Below, piece after piece: positions 24,051 through 33,100 of a stretch of 64,000 nucleotides of DNA. The stretch spans positions 1 to 64,000 of the forward strand of contig DATJBV010000052.1 in NCBI GenBank assembly GCA_035515055.1, given 5' to 3'. The notes below the pieces were generated by a model, which worked only from the letters and a program-made list of their open reading frames with translations, was not told the DNA's origin and did no database searches. This DNA comes from Pollutimonas sp035515055. GTDB lineage: Bacteria; Pseudomonadota; Gammaproteobacteria; Burkholderiales; Burkholderiaceae_B. Each line of letters opens with the position of its first letter. The first letter of the stretch is position 1. Both the position numbers and the translations under genes were made by a program.

Positions 24051-25757
24051 ATGCACCATCCGACCACTGAACCACGGCCATCGATCTATTACAACTACAA
24101 GGTCTACCAGCCATGGTTGCCCTCGGCCCACCCCGTCCAGGAACGCAAGACGGTGGTGATTGCCGGCGCCGGCCCAGCCGGCATGGTCGCGGCGCTGGAA
24201 CTTGCACGCCACGGCGTGGCCTGCGTTCTGCTGGAATCCGAATTGCAAGTCTCCCAGGGCAGCCGCGCCATCGTATTCACACGCCGCTCCATGGAAATTC
24301 TTCAGCAAGTGGGGGTGGCGGATCGGATTACGAAGAATGGTTTGCCATGGCGATTCGGCAACTCCTTCTATCGGAACCAACGTGTGTTTCGCATGGAGGC
24401 GCCGCATGATGCGGATGATCGCTTCTACCCGATGATCAACATCCAGCAGCAGTTCCTCGAAGAGTATTTGATCGATGCCTGCCTGGACAGCCCGCTGATC
24501 GATCTTCGCTGGGGCAATCGCGTGACGACGATGGAGCAAATGCAAGACCACGCGCGTATCGATGTCGATACGCCCGAGGGCACCTATACGCTGGAAACCG
24601 ACTGGGCCGTTGCCGCCGATGGCGCGCGTTCGAGCATCCGCGGCGCCATGGGCCTGAAGATGGAAGGCGCGTCATATGAGAGTTTCTTCGTGATTGCCGA
24701 CATTCGCATCGATCTGCCGCTGCCGACCGAGCGTCTTGCCTATTTCGACCCCGACTGGAACCCGGGAAACACCATCCTGATGCATCGCGAGCCCTTGGGA
24801 ATTTGGCGGGTCGACTACCAACTGCCGCCCGGCGAGACGCCGGAAGAGGCATTGAAGCCGGAGTCGCTCAAGAAGCGCATCGATGCGCAACTAGCCATGA
24901 TCGGCCATGAAGGCACGAGCTGGGAAATGGACTGGTGCTCGGTGTACTCGGCGCGCAACCTTACCTTGCCTGACTACGTGCACGGCAACATCCTGTTTAC
25001 CGGCGACGCCGCGCACATGCTGCCCATCTTCGGCGTGCGCGGCGCGAACACCGGTTTTCAGGACGCTCAGTCACTGGGCTGGCACCTTGCGTTTTTCGTC
25101 AAGGGCCTGGGCGGCGGAAAACTGCTCGCCAACTACAGCGCCGAGCGGGTGGGCGCCGCGCGCGAGATTATCGACGAGGCGGGCAAAAGCACCCGCTTCA
25201 TGGCGCCGCCCAGCAAAGGCTTTCGACGATTGCGCGACGCTGTGTTGTCCCTTTCGCTTACCGAGGAATTTGTTCGCCCGCTATACCATTGGCGCACATC
25301 GCGGCCGCATGAATACACCGAGTCGATGCTCAACAGCGCCGGCGATGACGACGCGCTGTTCACATCCGGCCCTGCCCATGGCGCGCCGCCTCGAAACGTG
25401 CGCCTGGGATCCAACGACTTTTTGCTGGACCATCTGGGCGGGGGCTTCGAGCTTCTTTATTTCACTGCGGAAACGGCCATTCCCGCCGCACTGCAAAGCG
25501 TGATCGCCGCGACCCGCCTCAAAGGCGTCCCGCTGCGCATCATCGTGGTGGGTGCAACAAAGCCAGTAGCAGGCGCGGACAAGATCTTCGCCGATACCGA
25601 TGGCCGCTTGAGGGAACGGTATGGCGTCCAGGCCGACGGCGCGGCCTATCTGCTGCGTCCCGATCAACATGTTTGCGCTCGCTGGCTGACGCTGGATGCG
25701 AGCCGTCTTCAAGCCGCCCTGAATGCCGCATTGCCAAACCAAGGAGAAGTGAAATGA
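24051..25757 (+). CDS. FAD-dependent aromatic hydroxylase (MhpA/MhaA-like)
   Basis: Flavoprotein monooxygenase of 568 aa. The FAD GxGxxG is GAGPAGM (39-45), the DG motif is VAADGARSSIRG, and the GD motif is GDAAHMLPIFGVRGANTGFQDAQSLGWHL; a C-terminal thioredoxin-like domain follows (about 430-568). The group hydroxylates 3-hydroxyphenyl acids. ATG has CGGAG five bases upstream. Because it is coupled (4-bp overlap) to a small DUF2783 protein and lies beside a fumarylacetoacetase-type gene, a role like the P. putida 3-hydroxyphenylacetate 6-hydroxylase (MhaA, making homogentisate) is the best guess. Confidence 0.86.
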   Translation: MHHPTTEPRPSIYYNYKVYQPWLPSAHPVQERKTVVIAGAGPAGMVAALELARHGVACVLLESELQVSQGSRAIVFTRRSMEILQQVGVADRITKNGLPWRFGNSFYRNQRVFRMEAPHDADDRFYPMINIQQQFLEEYLIDACLDSPLIDLRWGNRVTTMEQMQDHARIDVDTPEGTYTLETDWAVAADGARSSIRGAMGLKMEGASYESFFVIADIRIDLPLPTERLAYFDPDWNPGNTILMHREPLGIWRVDYQLPPGETPEEALKPESLKKRIDAQLAMIGHEGTSWEMDWCSVYSARNLTLPDYVHGNILFTGDAAHMLPIFGVRGANTGFQDAQSLGWHLAFFVKGLGGGKLLANYSAERVGAAREIIDEAGKSTRFMAPPSKGFRRLRDAVLSLSLTEEFVRPLYHWRTSRPHEYTESMLNSAGDDDALFTSGPAHGAPPRNVRLGSNDFLLDHLGGGFELLYFTAETAIPAALQSVIAATRLKGVPLRIIVVGATKPVAGADKIFADTDGRLRERYGVQADGAAYLLRPDQHVCARWLTLDASRLQAALNAALPNQGEVK

Positions 25758-25948
25758 CTGCCATCCCCGATGCACTGAGCATCCCTGGCCTGGAAACGGT
25801 CTATGACGCCCTGGCGACCGCCATCGACCAGGCAGGTGCTGAAAAGAGCGAACTTTTCCTGGTAAAGCTGGCGTTGTTGAACGCAAACTCGCTAGCCGAT
25901 CCAGCGGTGTTTGCCGACCATATCGCGCGCGCGCTGAAAAACCTATAA
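25754..25948 (+). CDS. DUF2783-type small protein, possible MhaB-like coupling protein
   Basis: 64-aa protein (MTAIPDALSIPGLETVYD... to ARALKNL), alpha-helical and acidic, without signal or membrane segment. Its ATG overlaps the hydroxylase stop (ATGA), after AAGGAG, so they are produced together. Similar small proteins accompany MhpA-like hydroxylases; from memory, P. putida U uses a small coupling protein MhaB with MhaA. It probably aids substrate coupling or subunit stability. Confidence 0.75.
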   Translation: MTAIPDALSIPGLETVYDALATAIDQAGAEKSELFLVKLALLNANSLADPAVFADHIARALKNL

Positions 25949-25961
25949 CCGGGAGAATCAC

Positions 25962-26507
25962 ATGCTCGTTCAAAAAATCCATCACGTTGCCTACCGATGC
26001 GTCGACGCAAAAGAAACTGTCGCGTGGTACCAAAAGCACCTGGACATGAAATTCGTGCTCGCGATCGCCGAGAACGAAGTTCCGTCGACCAAGGCGCCCG
26101 ATCCCTACATGCACATTTTCCTGGACGCGGGCGGCGGCAATATATTGGCCTTCTTCGAGCTCCCCAACCAGAAGCCCATGGATCGCGATCGCAATACGCC
26201 GAACTGGGTGCAGCATCTGGCCTTGCAGGTCGATTCGGTCGATACCCTGCTTGCCACCAAGAAAAAGCTCGAAGATGCCGGCATAAACGTGGTTGGTCCC
26301 ACCGACCATACGCTGTTCCAGTCGATTTACTTCTTCGACCCCAGCGGCCACAGGCTGGAACTTGCCGCCGACACCAGCACCCCCGCAATGAACACAATGC
26401 TCGATGCGGTGAAGTGGGACATGCTGGAGGAATGGTCGGCCACCAAACGAGCACCGACCCATGCCGCCTGGATGCACGACGGCAGCATGGCCGCCGCGAA
26501 CGCTTAA
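25962..26507 (+). CDS. VOC-family protein (glyoxalase/extradiol dioxygenase fold)
   Basis: Single-domain vicinal-oxygen-chelate protein (181 aa) with two beta-alpha-beta-beta-beta modules. Four candidate metal ligands are present at classic positions: H8 (IHHVAYR), E66 (AFFELPN), H85 (VQHLALQV) and E133 (GHRLELAAD). The spacing supports a metal-bound active site rather than a binding-only protein. It follows DUF2783 by 13 bp and precedes the hydrolase, the position expected for a ring-cleavage dioxygenase or a lyase in the pathway. No cupin-type HmgA homogentisate dioxygenase is in the window. Confidence 0.82.
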   Translation: MLVQKIHHVAYRCVDAKETVAWYQKHLDMKFVLAIAENEVPSTKAPDPYMHIFLDAGGGNILAFFELPNQKPMDRDRNTPNWVQHLALQVDSVDTLLATKKKLEDAGINVVGPTDHTLFQSIYFFDPSGHRLELAADTSTPAMNTMLDAVKWDMLEEWSATKRAPTHAAWMHDGSMAAANA

Positions 26508-26529
26508 TCACCATAAACAAACTGGTTCA

Positions 26530-27852
26530 ATGATGAATACACTCAATGAAACGCACGATGCGGACCTGAAGAGCTGGGTAGCTGGCGCCATGTCCGACAA
26601 CACGGACTTTCCGATACAGAACCTGCCTTTCGCCATATTCCGCCGCTCAGGCACCAGCGAGGTCTTACGCGGCGGTGTCGCCATAGGCGATCAGGTTGTC
26701 GATCTGGCGGCCGTGGCCGCGAATAACCTGTTCGACGGACTTGCGCACGACGCTGCTTCGGCCGGCGCGCAAAGCAGCCTGAATGCATTGATGGCACTGG
26801 GAAGTCCCGCATGGTCGGCATTACGCCTGGCGTTGTCGCGCAGCCTGCGCACAGGCTCCCCGCAGCAGCCCGCCATGCAGGGCTGCCTGGTCCCGCAACA
26901 CGACGCGGAGTACGCGCTGCCAGCGCATATAGGCGATTACACCGACTTTTATACGTCCATCTTCCACGCCACGAATATCGGCAAACTATTCCGTCCCGAC
27001 AATCCGTTGATGCCCAACTACAAATGGGTGCCGATTGGCTACCATGGCCGCGCATCCAGCGTTTCGGTGTCGCCGCAGCAATTCACCAGGCCGGTCGGAC
27101 AGACCATGGCGCCCGGCGCCGCGGTGCCGGCCGTAGAGCCCTGCAAACGACTGGATATCGAACTGGAGCTGGGCATTTTTATTGGCGCAGGCAATCCGCT
27201 GGGCTCGCGCATTCCCATCGCACAGGCCGACGAGCATGTATTCGGGATCTGCCTGCTTAACGACTGGTCGGCCCGCGACATCCAGGCCTGGGAGTACCAG
27301 CCCTTGGGTCCCTTTCTGGCAAAGAACTTCGCGACGACGATTTCGCCGTGGGTCGTCACCATGGAAGCGTTGGCGCCCTTCCGCACCGCGCCCGTACGCC
27401 CCCAAGATGATCCCGCACCGCTGCCTTATCTGGACTCGCCCCGGAATCGCGCCGAAGGTGCCCTGGACGTGGAATTGCAAGTCAGCCTGCAAACCGCCAG
27501 CATGCGCGAAGCCGGTATGCCAGCCCAACCGCTGGCGCAGACCAATTACCGCCATGCCTACTGGACCATCGCCCAAATGGTCGCCCATCACACGATCAAC
27601 GGCTGCAATCTGCAGGCAGGCGATTTATTCGGCAGCGGCACCCTGTCGGGCCCTTCATTAGACCAAGCCGGCGCACTCATCGAAATAACGCAAGGCGGCA
27701 AAGCGCCCATCACGCTACCCAACGGCGAAACGCGAACCTTCCTGGAAGATGGGGACACCATCGTCATCCGTGGCTGGTGCCAGAAAAACGGCGCCGCGCG
27801 GGTGGGTTTTGGCGAGTGCATAGGCACGGTCCTTGCGGCCAACTTTCCTTAA
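26530..27852 (+). CDS. fahA: Fumarylacetoacetase
   Basis: 440-aa enzyme that hydrolyses fumarylacetoacetate to fumarate and acetoacetate in the homogentisate pathway, or a closely related acylpyruvate. It has the N-terminal SH3-like FAH domain (NLPFAIFRR) and the metal-binding core: IGDYTDFYTSIFHATNIGKLFRP, VPIGYHGRASSVSVS, LDIELELGIFIG, LNDWSARDIQAWEYQPLGPFLAKNFATTISPWVV, and the C-terminal GDLFGSGTLSGP. Start at 26530 (or the adjacent ATG at 26533) chosen by family length. Fifth gene of the hydroxylase island. Confidence 0.95.
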   Translation: MMNTLNETHDADLKSWVAGAMSDNTDFPIQNLPFAIFRRSGTSEVLRGGVAIGDQVVDLAAVAANNLFDGLAHDAASAGAQSSLNALMALGSPAWSALRLALSRSLRTGSPQQPAMQGCLVPQHDAEYALPAHIGDYTDFYTSIFHATNIGKLFRPDNPLMPNYKWVPIGYHGRASSVSVSPQQFTRPVGQTMAPGAAVPAVEPCKRLDIELELGIFIGAGNPLGSRIPIAQADEHVFGICLLNDWSARDIQAWEYQPLGPFLAKNFATTISPWVVTMEALAPFRTAPVRPQDDPAPLPYLDSPRNRAEGALDVELQVSLQTASMREAGMPAQPLAQTNYRHAYWTIAQMVAHHTINGCNLQAGDLFGSGTLSGPSLDQAGALIEITQGGKAPITLPNGETRTFLEDGDTIVIRGWCQKNGAARVGFGECIGTVLAANFP

Positions 27853-27879
27853 ATTACATCAATCAATTCGGAGACACTA

Positions 27880-28839
27880 ATGATACGTACCGGTAAATTT
27901 CTTCTCGTCGCGGCATCGCTCGCGTTGGGCGCGATCTCGCACGCGCAAACATGGCCCGATCAACCTATACGCTGGATCGTGCCCTACCCCGCCGGCGGCG
28001 GCACTGACGTTGTGGCACGCAATGTTGCCAGCGCGATCGAAAAGCCGCTTAATCAAACCATCATCATCGAAAACCGCCCCGGCGCGGGCACCAGCATTGG
28101 CGCGACGACCGTGGCCCGGGCCGAACCCAATGGCTATGTGGTCGGTACGGCCGACTCTGGAACACTAGCCTTCAATCCGGCGCTATACAGCAAGCTCACC
28201 TACGATCCAGCGACCTTCACCTACATTGGCGGGCTTGCTCGATTCCCGCTGATGCTGGCCGTGCGCTATGACTCTCCGCTCAAGAGCGTCGAAGACGTCC
28301 TGGCTGCCGCCAAGAAAAAATCATTGTCGGTTTCGTCTGCCGGCGCGGGTTCGCCGCATCACCTGGCAATGGAGCTCTTCAAGCAGCGCTCGGGCGCCGA
28401 TTTACTGCACGTGCCCTACCAGGGGGCCGCTCCGGCTCTCCAGGACCTGATCGGCGGCCAAGTCGACATGATGTTTATCGACGGCGCATCGGGACTGCCC
28501 AATGTCCGGGCCGGTAAGCTGCGCGTCCTGGCCACCGCCACACCGGAACGCCTGGCGGCCGTGCCGGATGCGCCGACGATGATAGAAGAGGGTTATTCCG
28601 GTTTCACCGCCTACGCATGGCAAGGACTGGTCGGCCCGGCCGGCATGCCCGCCGATGTGGTCGACAGGCTAAGCAAGGAGCTCATCGCCGCGCTGCAAAC
28701 CCCGGCGCTGGCGGAAAAAATCACCAACATGGGCGTGGAGCCGATGCCCATGTCTTCTGATGAATTCAAGGCTTATGCCGAGAAAGAGCGCGCTTTATGG
28801 GCCGACGTGATAAATAAGGCAGGCATCAAGCTCAACTGA
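27880..28839 (+). CDS. Bug-family tripartite tricarboxylate transporter receptor
   Basis: Periplasmic binding protein (319 aa) of the Bug family. Signal peptide residues 1-22 (ending AISHAQ-TWPDQP), then WPDQPIRWIVPYPAGGGTDVVAR, ENRPGAGTSIGA and VPYQGAAPALQDLIGGQVDMMF. It ends the hydroxylase-DUF2783-VOC-FAH operon after a 27-bp gap, so its ligand is probably the aromatic or keto acid degraded by that pathway. No TctAB genes are near. Confidence 0.93.
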   Translation: MIRTGKFLLVAASLALGAISHAQTWPDQPIRWIVPYPAGGGTDVVARNVASAIEKPLNQTIIIENRPGAGTSIGATTVARAEPNGYVVGTADSGTLAFNPALYSKLTYDPATFTYIGGLARFPLMLAVRYDSPLKSVEDVLAAAKKKSLSVSSAGAGSPHHLAMELFKQRSGADLLHVPYQGAAPALQDLIGGQVDMMFIDGASGLPNVRAGKLRVLATATPERLAAVPDAPTMIEEGYSGFTAYAWQGLVGPAGMPADVVDRLSKELIAALQTPALAEKITNMGVEPMPMSSDEFKAYAEKERALWADVINKAGIKLN

Positions 28840-28856
28840 TCTCGTCTGACCGTGTC

Positions 28857-28878
28857 GGGGCGCCATCGCTGGCGCCCC
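28857..28878 (+). terminator. Hairpin after the aromatic-acid operon
   Basis: Perfect 8-bp GC stem GGGGCGCC/GGCGCCCC with a six-base loop, 18 bp beyond the Bug stop. It has no U-run, so termination may be Rho-assisted. Confidence 0.45.
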
Positions 28879-28970
28879 TTCGGAACTTCACCGCGCGCCT
28901 CATATTCCGACGTCCTTGCTCAAGGGCCTAAAATGATGCTTCATCAGGCATCCATAAGGCGGTAAACCCC

Positions 28971-29330
28971 ATGACCGACATCACCATCTACCACAACCCG
29001 GCCTGCGGCACCTCGCGCAACACACTCGAACTGATTCGCAACAGCGGACTAAGCCCCAATGTTATCGAGTACCTGAAGACGCCACCTGACCGCGCAACGC
29101 TGAACGCATTGATCGCGGCAATGGGCATACCCGTGCGCGAAGTCCTGCGCATCAAAGGCACTCCCTACGAAGAACTGGACCTGGGCAACCCAAAATGGAA
29201 CGACGATGAACTGATCGGCTTCATGCTCGAGCATCCCATACTGATCAATCGACCCATCGTGGTGACCCCGCTGGGCACGCGTTTGTGCCGGCCCTCGGAT
29301 ATCGTGCTTGAGCTTTTGCCGCAAGCTTAA
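28971..29330 (+). CDS. arsC: Arsenate reductase (glutaredoxin-type)
   Basis: 119-aa ArsC reducing arsenate to arsenite with glutathione/glutaredoxin. The active-site motif HNPACGTSRNTL carries C12, and the arginine cluster NRPIVVTPLGTRLCRPSD near residues 88-105 is intact. Length is slightly below E. coli ArsC (141 aa), closer to YffB/Spx-like members, so a generic thiol oxidoreductase role is possible; without an arsB/arsR neighbour the arsenate role is by family only. Its stop lies 14 bp before the racemase ATG. Confidence 0.9.
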   Translation: MTDITIYHNPACGTSRNTLELIRNSGLSPNVIEYLKTPPDRATLNALIAAMGIPVREVLRIKGTPYEELDLGNPKWNDDELIGFMLEHPILINRPIVVTPLGTRLCRPSDIVLELLPQA

Positions 29331-29344
29331 TTAGGGTGATGTTC

Positions 29345-30040
29345 ATGAAAACCCTAGGGCTGATAGGCGGGATGAGCTGGGAATCCACGATTCCCTACTA
29401 TCGCCAAATCAACGAGACCGTCAAGAGCCGGCTCGGCGGACTGCATTCCGCGAAAATCATTCTGTATAGCGTGGATTTTCACGAAATCGAACGTTTGCAA
29501 CACGCCGGCAACTGGCAAGCCGCTGGTGAACTTCTGGCGCATGCCGGGCGTTCGCTTGAGGTGGCCGGCGCCGATGCACTGGTTTTGTGCACGAACACCA
29601 TGCACAAGATTGCACCCGCCATAGATAGCGCCGTCGGCATCCCACTGCTACACATTGCCGACCCGACGGCGCAAGCCATAAAGTCCGCCAATTTGTCCGC
29701 CGTTGGGCTGTTGGGCACGCGCTTTACCATGGAGCAAGAGTTCTATAAATCCCGGCTGCGGGATAAGCACGGACTGAAGGTATTGGTTCCAGACCAAAGT
29801 AGCCGCGACATCGTGCATCGGATTATTTACGAAGAATTATGTCTTGGGGAAATTCTAGAGTCGTCACGTGCGGCTTACCAGAAAATCATTGACGATTTAA
29901 TTGACCAGGGGGCACAAGCAATTATTCTAGGTTGCACAGAAATATCGCTGCTTGTGGATCAACGCCATGCCGCCGTGCCGTTATTCGATACCACAGGCAT
30001 CCATGCACAGTACGCGGCCGAATGGGCTTTACAGGAATAG
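29345..30040 (+). CDS. Aspartate/glutamate racemase family protein
   Basis: 231-aa two-cysteine racemase (PLP-independent). Catalytic cysteines C82 (LVLCTNTMHKIA) and C197 (IILGCTEISLLV) and the opening MKTLGLIGGMSWESTIPYYR are the aspartate-racemase signatures. ATG at 29345 is preferred (TAGGG eight bases upstream) over the GTG/ATG at 29336/29339. The last third is visibly richer in A+T than its surroundings (e.g. AAATCATTGACGATTTAATT), and the gene is followed by broken remnants, so it may have come in by transfer. Confidence 0.88.
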   Translation: MKTLGLIGGMSWESTIPYYRQINETVKSRLGGLHSAKIILYSVDFHEIERLQHAGNWQAAGELLAHAGRSLEVAGADALVLCTNTMHKIAPAIDSAVGIPLLHIADPTAQAIKSANLSAVGLLGTRFTMEQEFYKSRLRDKHGLKVLVPDQSSRDIVHRIIYEELCLGEILESSRAAYQKIIDDLIDQGAQAIILGCTEISLLVDQRHAAVPLFDTTGIHAQYAAEWALQE

Positions 30041-30042
30041 AA

Positions 30043-30159
30043 TCATGTTCCGGCCAGTGCATTTCCTAATCGAATAAAATCCTCTGGTTCCGTGCGAAAG
30101 TGCAAGCCAGCCGCGACGACGCTCGTCCAAGCGTTCCACGCGACTACGCCATCGCCCAT
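30043..30159 (-). pseudogene. Short ORF, possible C-terminal gene remnant
   Basis: 38-codon reading from ATG (30159) with balanced composition ending GLHFRTEPEDFIRLGNALAGT. It is preceded in frame by TAG six codons upstream and has no ribosome site, so it looks like the tail of a lost gene. I do not recognise the family. Confidence 0.3.
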
Positions 30160-30223
30160 ATTCAGTAAAAGCTAGCCAACAAACTCCCAGATCACGAACA
30201 AGCCGCCACCAAGCCACGTAGTC

Positions 30224-30340
30224 GTGAGTGCTGCCGCACTCGACGACTTAGACAAGATCATCGACTACTTTGCAGGTTCGGATGTGCACGCCGCCATGGC
30301 CATGCTCGATCTGATAGAACCACGAAGGGAGTCATCCTAA
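30224..30340 (+). pseudogene. Degenerate ParE/RelE-like toxin fragment
   Basis: 39-codon reading VSAAALDDLDKIIDYFAGSD...AAMAMLDLIE then RRESS and stop. The pattern S-x-x-A-x-x-DL-x-x-I-x-x-Y, then A-A and I, is the N-terminal signature of ParE toxins (about 90-100 aa). The rest is missing and no antitoxin frame is upstream, so it is a broken toxin-antitoxin remnant. Confidence 0.45.
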
Positions 30341-30460
30341 AAGGACCATAGCGTAATATGTCGTCTAGCGTTTTTAACTTGTAGGCAGCGCTGGAGCACA
30401 GCCTTGAAAACGGAATTTTTATATCAAAATCAAACAACTTATGGAAATATTGGCTAAAAG

Positions 30461-33100
30461 ATGAGCAGTTCCGGAAAGGTAGAAAGTCACACCCCCATGA
30501 TGCAGCAATTTTTGCGACTTAAAGCGGAAGCCGGATCGCATTTATTGTTCTACCGCATGGGCGACTTTTACGAAATGTTCTACGAAGACGCCGAGCGCGG
30601 CGCGCGTCTGCTCAACCTTACGCTGACCAAGCGCGGCACATCGAACGGCAATCCCATACCCATGGCCGGCGTCCCCTTTCATGCGATGGAAGGCTACCTG
30701 GCAAGGCTTGTGGCCCAAGGCGTATCGGTTGCCATTTGCGAACAAGTGGGCGATCCCGCCAGCGGCAAGGGGCCTGTCGAACGCAAAATCATGCGTATCG
30801 TCACGCCGGGCACGCTAACCGACGAAGCGCTGCTGCCCAGCCGCGCCGACCGCATGATCGCCGCTGTCTGGCCGGCCCGCATCAACCGCAGCGAACGTCT
30901 GGGCTTGGCCTGGATGAATCTTGCCAATGGCGAATTCAGCGTCACTGAATGCACGCCCGACATGCTGGATACGGAACTGCATCGCATCGGTCCCGCCGAA
31001 CTCGTGCATGCAGAAAGCTACAACGCCAACGGCTTTGCCGGCATTGCCCTAAGCGCCATCCCGGACTGGCACTTCGACGCGGACGGCGCGGCCGATGTCC
31101 TGCACAAGCATTTTGCCGTCGACACGCTGGCAGGCTTCGGCCTAACGGACCTTCCCGCCGCCATCCGCGCCGCCGGCGCCTTGTTGCGCTATGTCAGCCG
31201 CACCCAGACGCAGTCCTTGTCGCATATCCACACCATACGTGTCGATCAGGCCGGCGAATACGTTGTCCTTGACCCCGTAACGCGCAAGAACCTGGAGCTC
31301 ACCGAAACGCTCGGCGGAGAAGAAAGCCCGACGCTTTTCTCCACGCTCGATCGCTGCGAAACGCCGATGGGCAGCCGCCTCTTGCGCCGATGGCTGCATC
31401 ATCCGTTGCGGGACAATACTCCTGCGCTGGCGCGCCAAAACGTAATTTCGGCCTTCCTGAGCGCACCCTCCGGCCCCGATGCGCTCGACCCGACATCGGC
31501 CTTGGACACCCTGCGCGCCATGCTGGACCGCTATCCCGACCTGGAACGCATCGCGACGCGAATTGCATTGCGGTCCGTGCGGCCGCGCGAACTTGCCAGC
31601 CTGCGCGAGGCCCTGACGCAACTGCCGCTCGTCGCCGAGCATCTCGACCGGGCGTTCAACGCGCCGGATATCATGGCGTCGTTCACCCGCCGCATCGCGA
31701 TCGACAGCGGCATTGCCGAACGCCTGCGCCTGGCCATCGATCCGGAGCCCGCGCTCATGATTCGCGACGGCGGTGTCATTGCCAATGGCTACGACGCGGA
31801 ACTCGACGAACTTCGCCGCCTGGCAGCCGACAGCGGCGAATTCCTGCTGGAACTCGAAGCACGCGAACGCACACGCACGGGCATTGCCACGTTGCGCGTC
31901 GAGTTCAACCGCGTGCATGGCTTTTATATAGAAGTATCCCGGGGCCAAGCCGACAACGTGCCGGCCGACTACCGCCGGCGCCAGACACTGAAGAACGCCG
32001 AACGCTACATCACGCCCGAACTGAAAGACTGGGAAGACAAGGTATTGTCGGCAAAGGAACGTAGCCTCTCGCGCGAAAAATGGCTATTCGAAACCTTGCT
32101 GGACGAACTGGCGGGCTATGCGAATACATTATCGAAATGCGCGGCGGCGCTGGCCGAGGTGGACGCGTTGGGCGCCCTGGCCGACCACGCCTTGCTCAAT
32201 GGCTGGACAGCGCCGGAACTGACCGAAGACAATCAAATCGTCATCGACGCCGGGCGCCACCCCGTCGTCGAACATAGCATCGAACGATTTACCCCCAACG
32301 ATTGCGAACTGGGTCCGCAACGGCGCATGTTGCTGATCACCGGTCCGAACATGGGCGGTAAATCAACGTATATGCGCCAGATCGCCTTGATCGTGCTCCT
32401 TGCCAGGACAGGCAGCTTCGTGCCCGCCGCAGCGGCGCGCATAGGCGTTGTGGACCGGATCTTCACCAGGATAGGCGCGGCCGACGATCTTGCCGGCGGG
32501 CGCTCCACCTTCATGATGGAGATGACCGAAGCCGCCGCCATCCTGGCCGCCAGCACGCCCCAAAGCCTGGTCCTGATGGACGAAATCGGCCGCGGCACGT
32601 CCACCTACGATGGCCTCGCCCTGGCATGGTCGATTGCTCATCGACTCTTAAGCCACAACCGCGCGCTCACCCTGTTCGCCACGCATTATTTCGAGATCAC
32701 GCGCCTGCCTGCCGAAGCCCCGGGCGCCGCCAATGTCCATCTGGCGGCGGCCGAATCCTCTTCGGGCATTGTCTTCCTGCATGAAGTGCATCCCGGCCCG
32801 GCGAGCCGCAGCTATGGAATACAGGTGGCGCAGCGTGCCGGCATCCCCGGAGCCGTCATACGTCACGCCACCCGCGAACTTGCCCGTCTGGAGGCGCAAG
32901 GCGCCCCCACCCCGCAGCTCGACCTGTTCGCCTCGGCTGCCGGCAACGACACCGGAACGGACGCCGAACCCCATGGACCGGAAGCGGTCGACACCTCGGC
33001 TACCGAACTACAATCCGCGCTCGCCGCGGTCGATCCCGATCAACTGACGCCTCGGGAAGCGCTTGACGTTTTATACCGTTTACAAAAAGAGTATTTATGA
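30461..33100 (+). CDS. mutS: DNA mismatch repair protein MutS
   Basis: Mismatch-recognition ATPase (879 aa) that binds mispairs and small loops and recruits MutL. Mismatch-reading FYEMF motif in FYRMGDFYEMFYEDA (about 31-45), Walker A GPNMGGKST (about 629), Walker B LVLMDEIGRGTSTYDG, and the FATHYFEITRL block are intact; the last 34 residues match the tetramerisation tail. Start MSSSGKVESHTPMMQQFLRL fits. Its stop overlaps the roxA start (ATGA), so the two genes form an operon. Confidence 0.97.
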   Translation: MSSSGKVESHTPMMQQFLRLKAEAGSHLLFYRMGDFYEMFYEDAERGARLLNLTLTKRGTSNGNPIPMAGVPFHAMEGYLARLVAQGVSVAICEQVGDPASGKGPVERKIMRIVTPGTLTDEALLPSRADRMIAAVWPARINRSERLGLAWMNLANGEFSVTECTPDMLDTELHRIGPAELVHAESYNANGFAGIALSAIPDWHFDADGAADVLHKHFAVDTLAGFGLTDLPAAIRAAGALLRYVSRTQTQSLSHIHTIRVDQAGEYVVLDPVTRKNLELTETLGGEESPTLFSTLDRCETPMGSRLLRRWLHHPLRDNTPALARQNVISAFLSAPSGPDALDPTSALDTLRAMLDRYPDLERIATRIALRSVRPRELASLREALTQLPLVAEHLDRAFNAPDIMASFTRRIAIDSGIAERLRLAIDPEPALMIRDGGVIANGYDAELDELRRLAADSGEFLLELEARERTRTGIATLRVEFNRVHGFYIEVSRGQADNVPADYRRRQTLKNAERYITPELKDWEDKVLSAKERSLSREKWLFETLLDELAGYANTLSKCAAALAEVDALGALADHALLNGWTAPELTEDNQIVIDAGRHPVVEHSIERFTPNDCELGPQRRMLLITGPNMGGKSTYMRQIALIVLLARTGSFVPAAAARIGVVDRIFTRIGAADDLAGGRSTFMMEMTEAAAILAASTPQSLVLMDEIGRGTSTYDGLALAWSIAHRLLSHNRALTLFATHYFEITRLPAEAPGAANVHLAAAESSSGIVFLHEVHPGPASRSYGIQVAQRAGIPGAVIRHATRELARLEAQGAPTPQLDLFASAAGNDTGTDAEPHGPEAVDTSATELQSALAAVDPDQLTPREALDVLYRLQKEYL

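Larger units (their letters stand above)
30041..30460. other. Gene-poor remnant region between racemase and mutS
   Basis: About 420 bp of lower GC with no intact gene. It holds a 38-codon reading on the minus strand (30043-30159) and a broken ParE-like reading on the plus strand (30224-30340). The last about 120 bp before mutS are AT-rich and presumably contain the mutS promoter. No IS ends or direct repeats were recognised. Confidence 0.6.

Noticed and set aside
30041..30460. Insertion sequence or prophage remnant
   Set aside because: No transposase, integrase or terminal inverted repeats; only a toxin-like fragment was seen.
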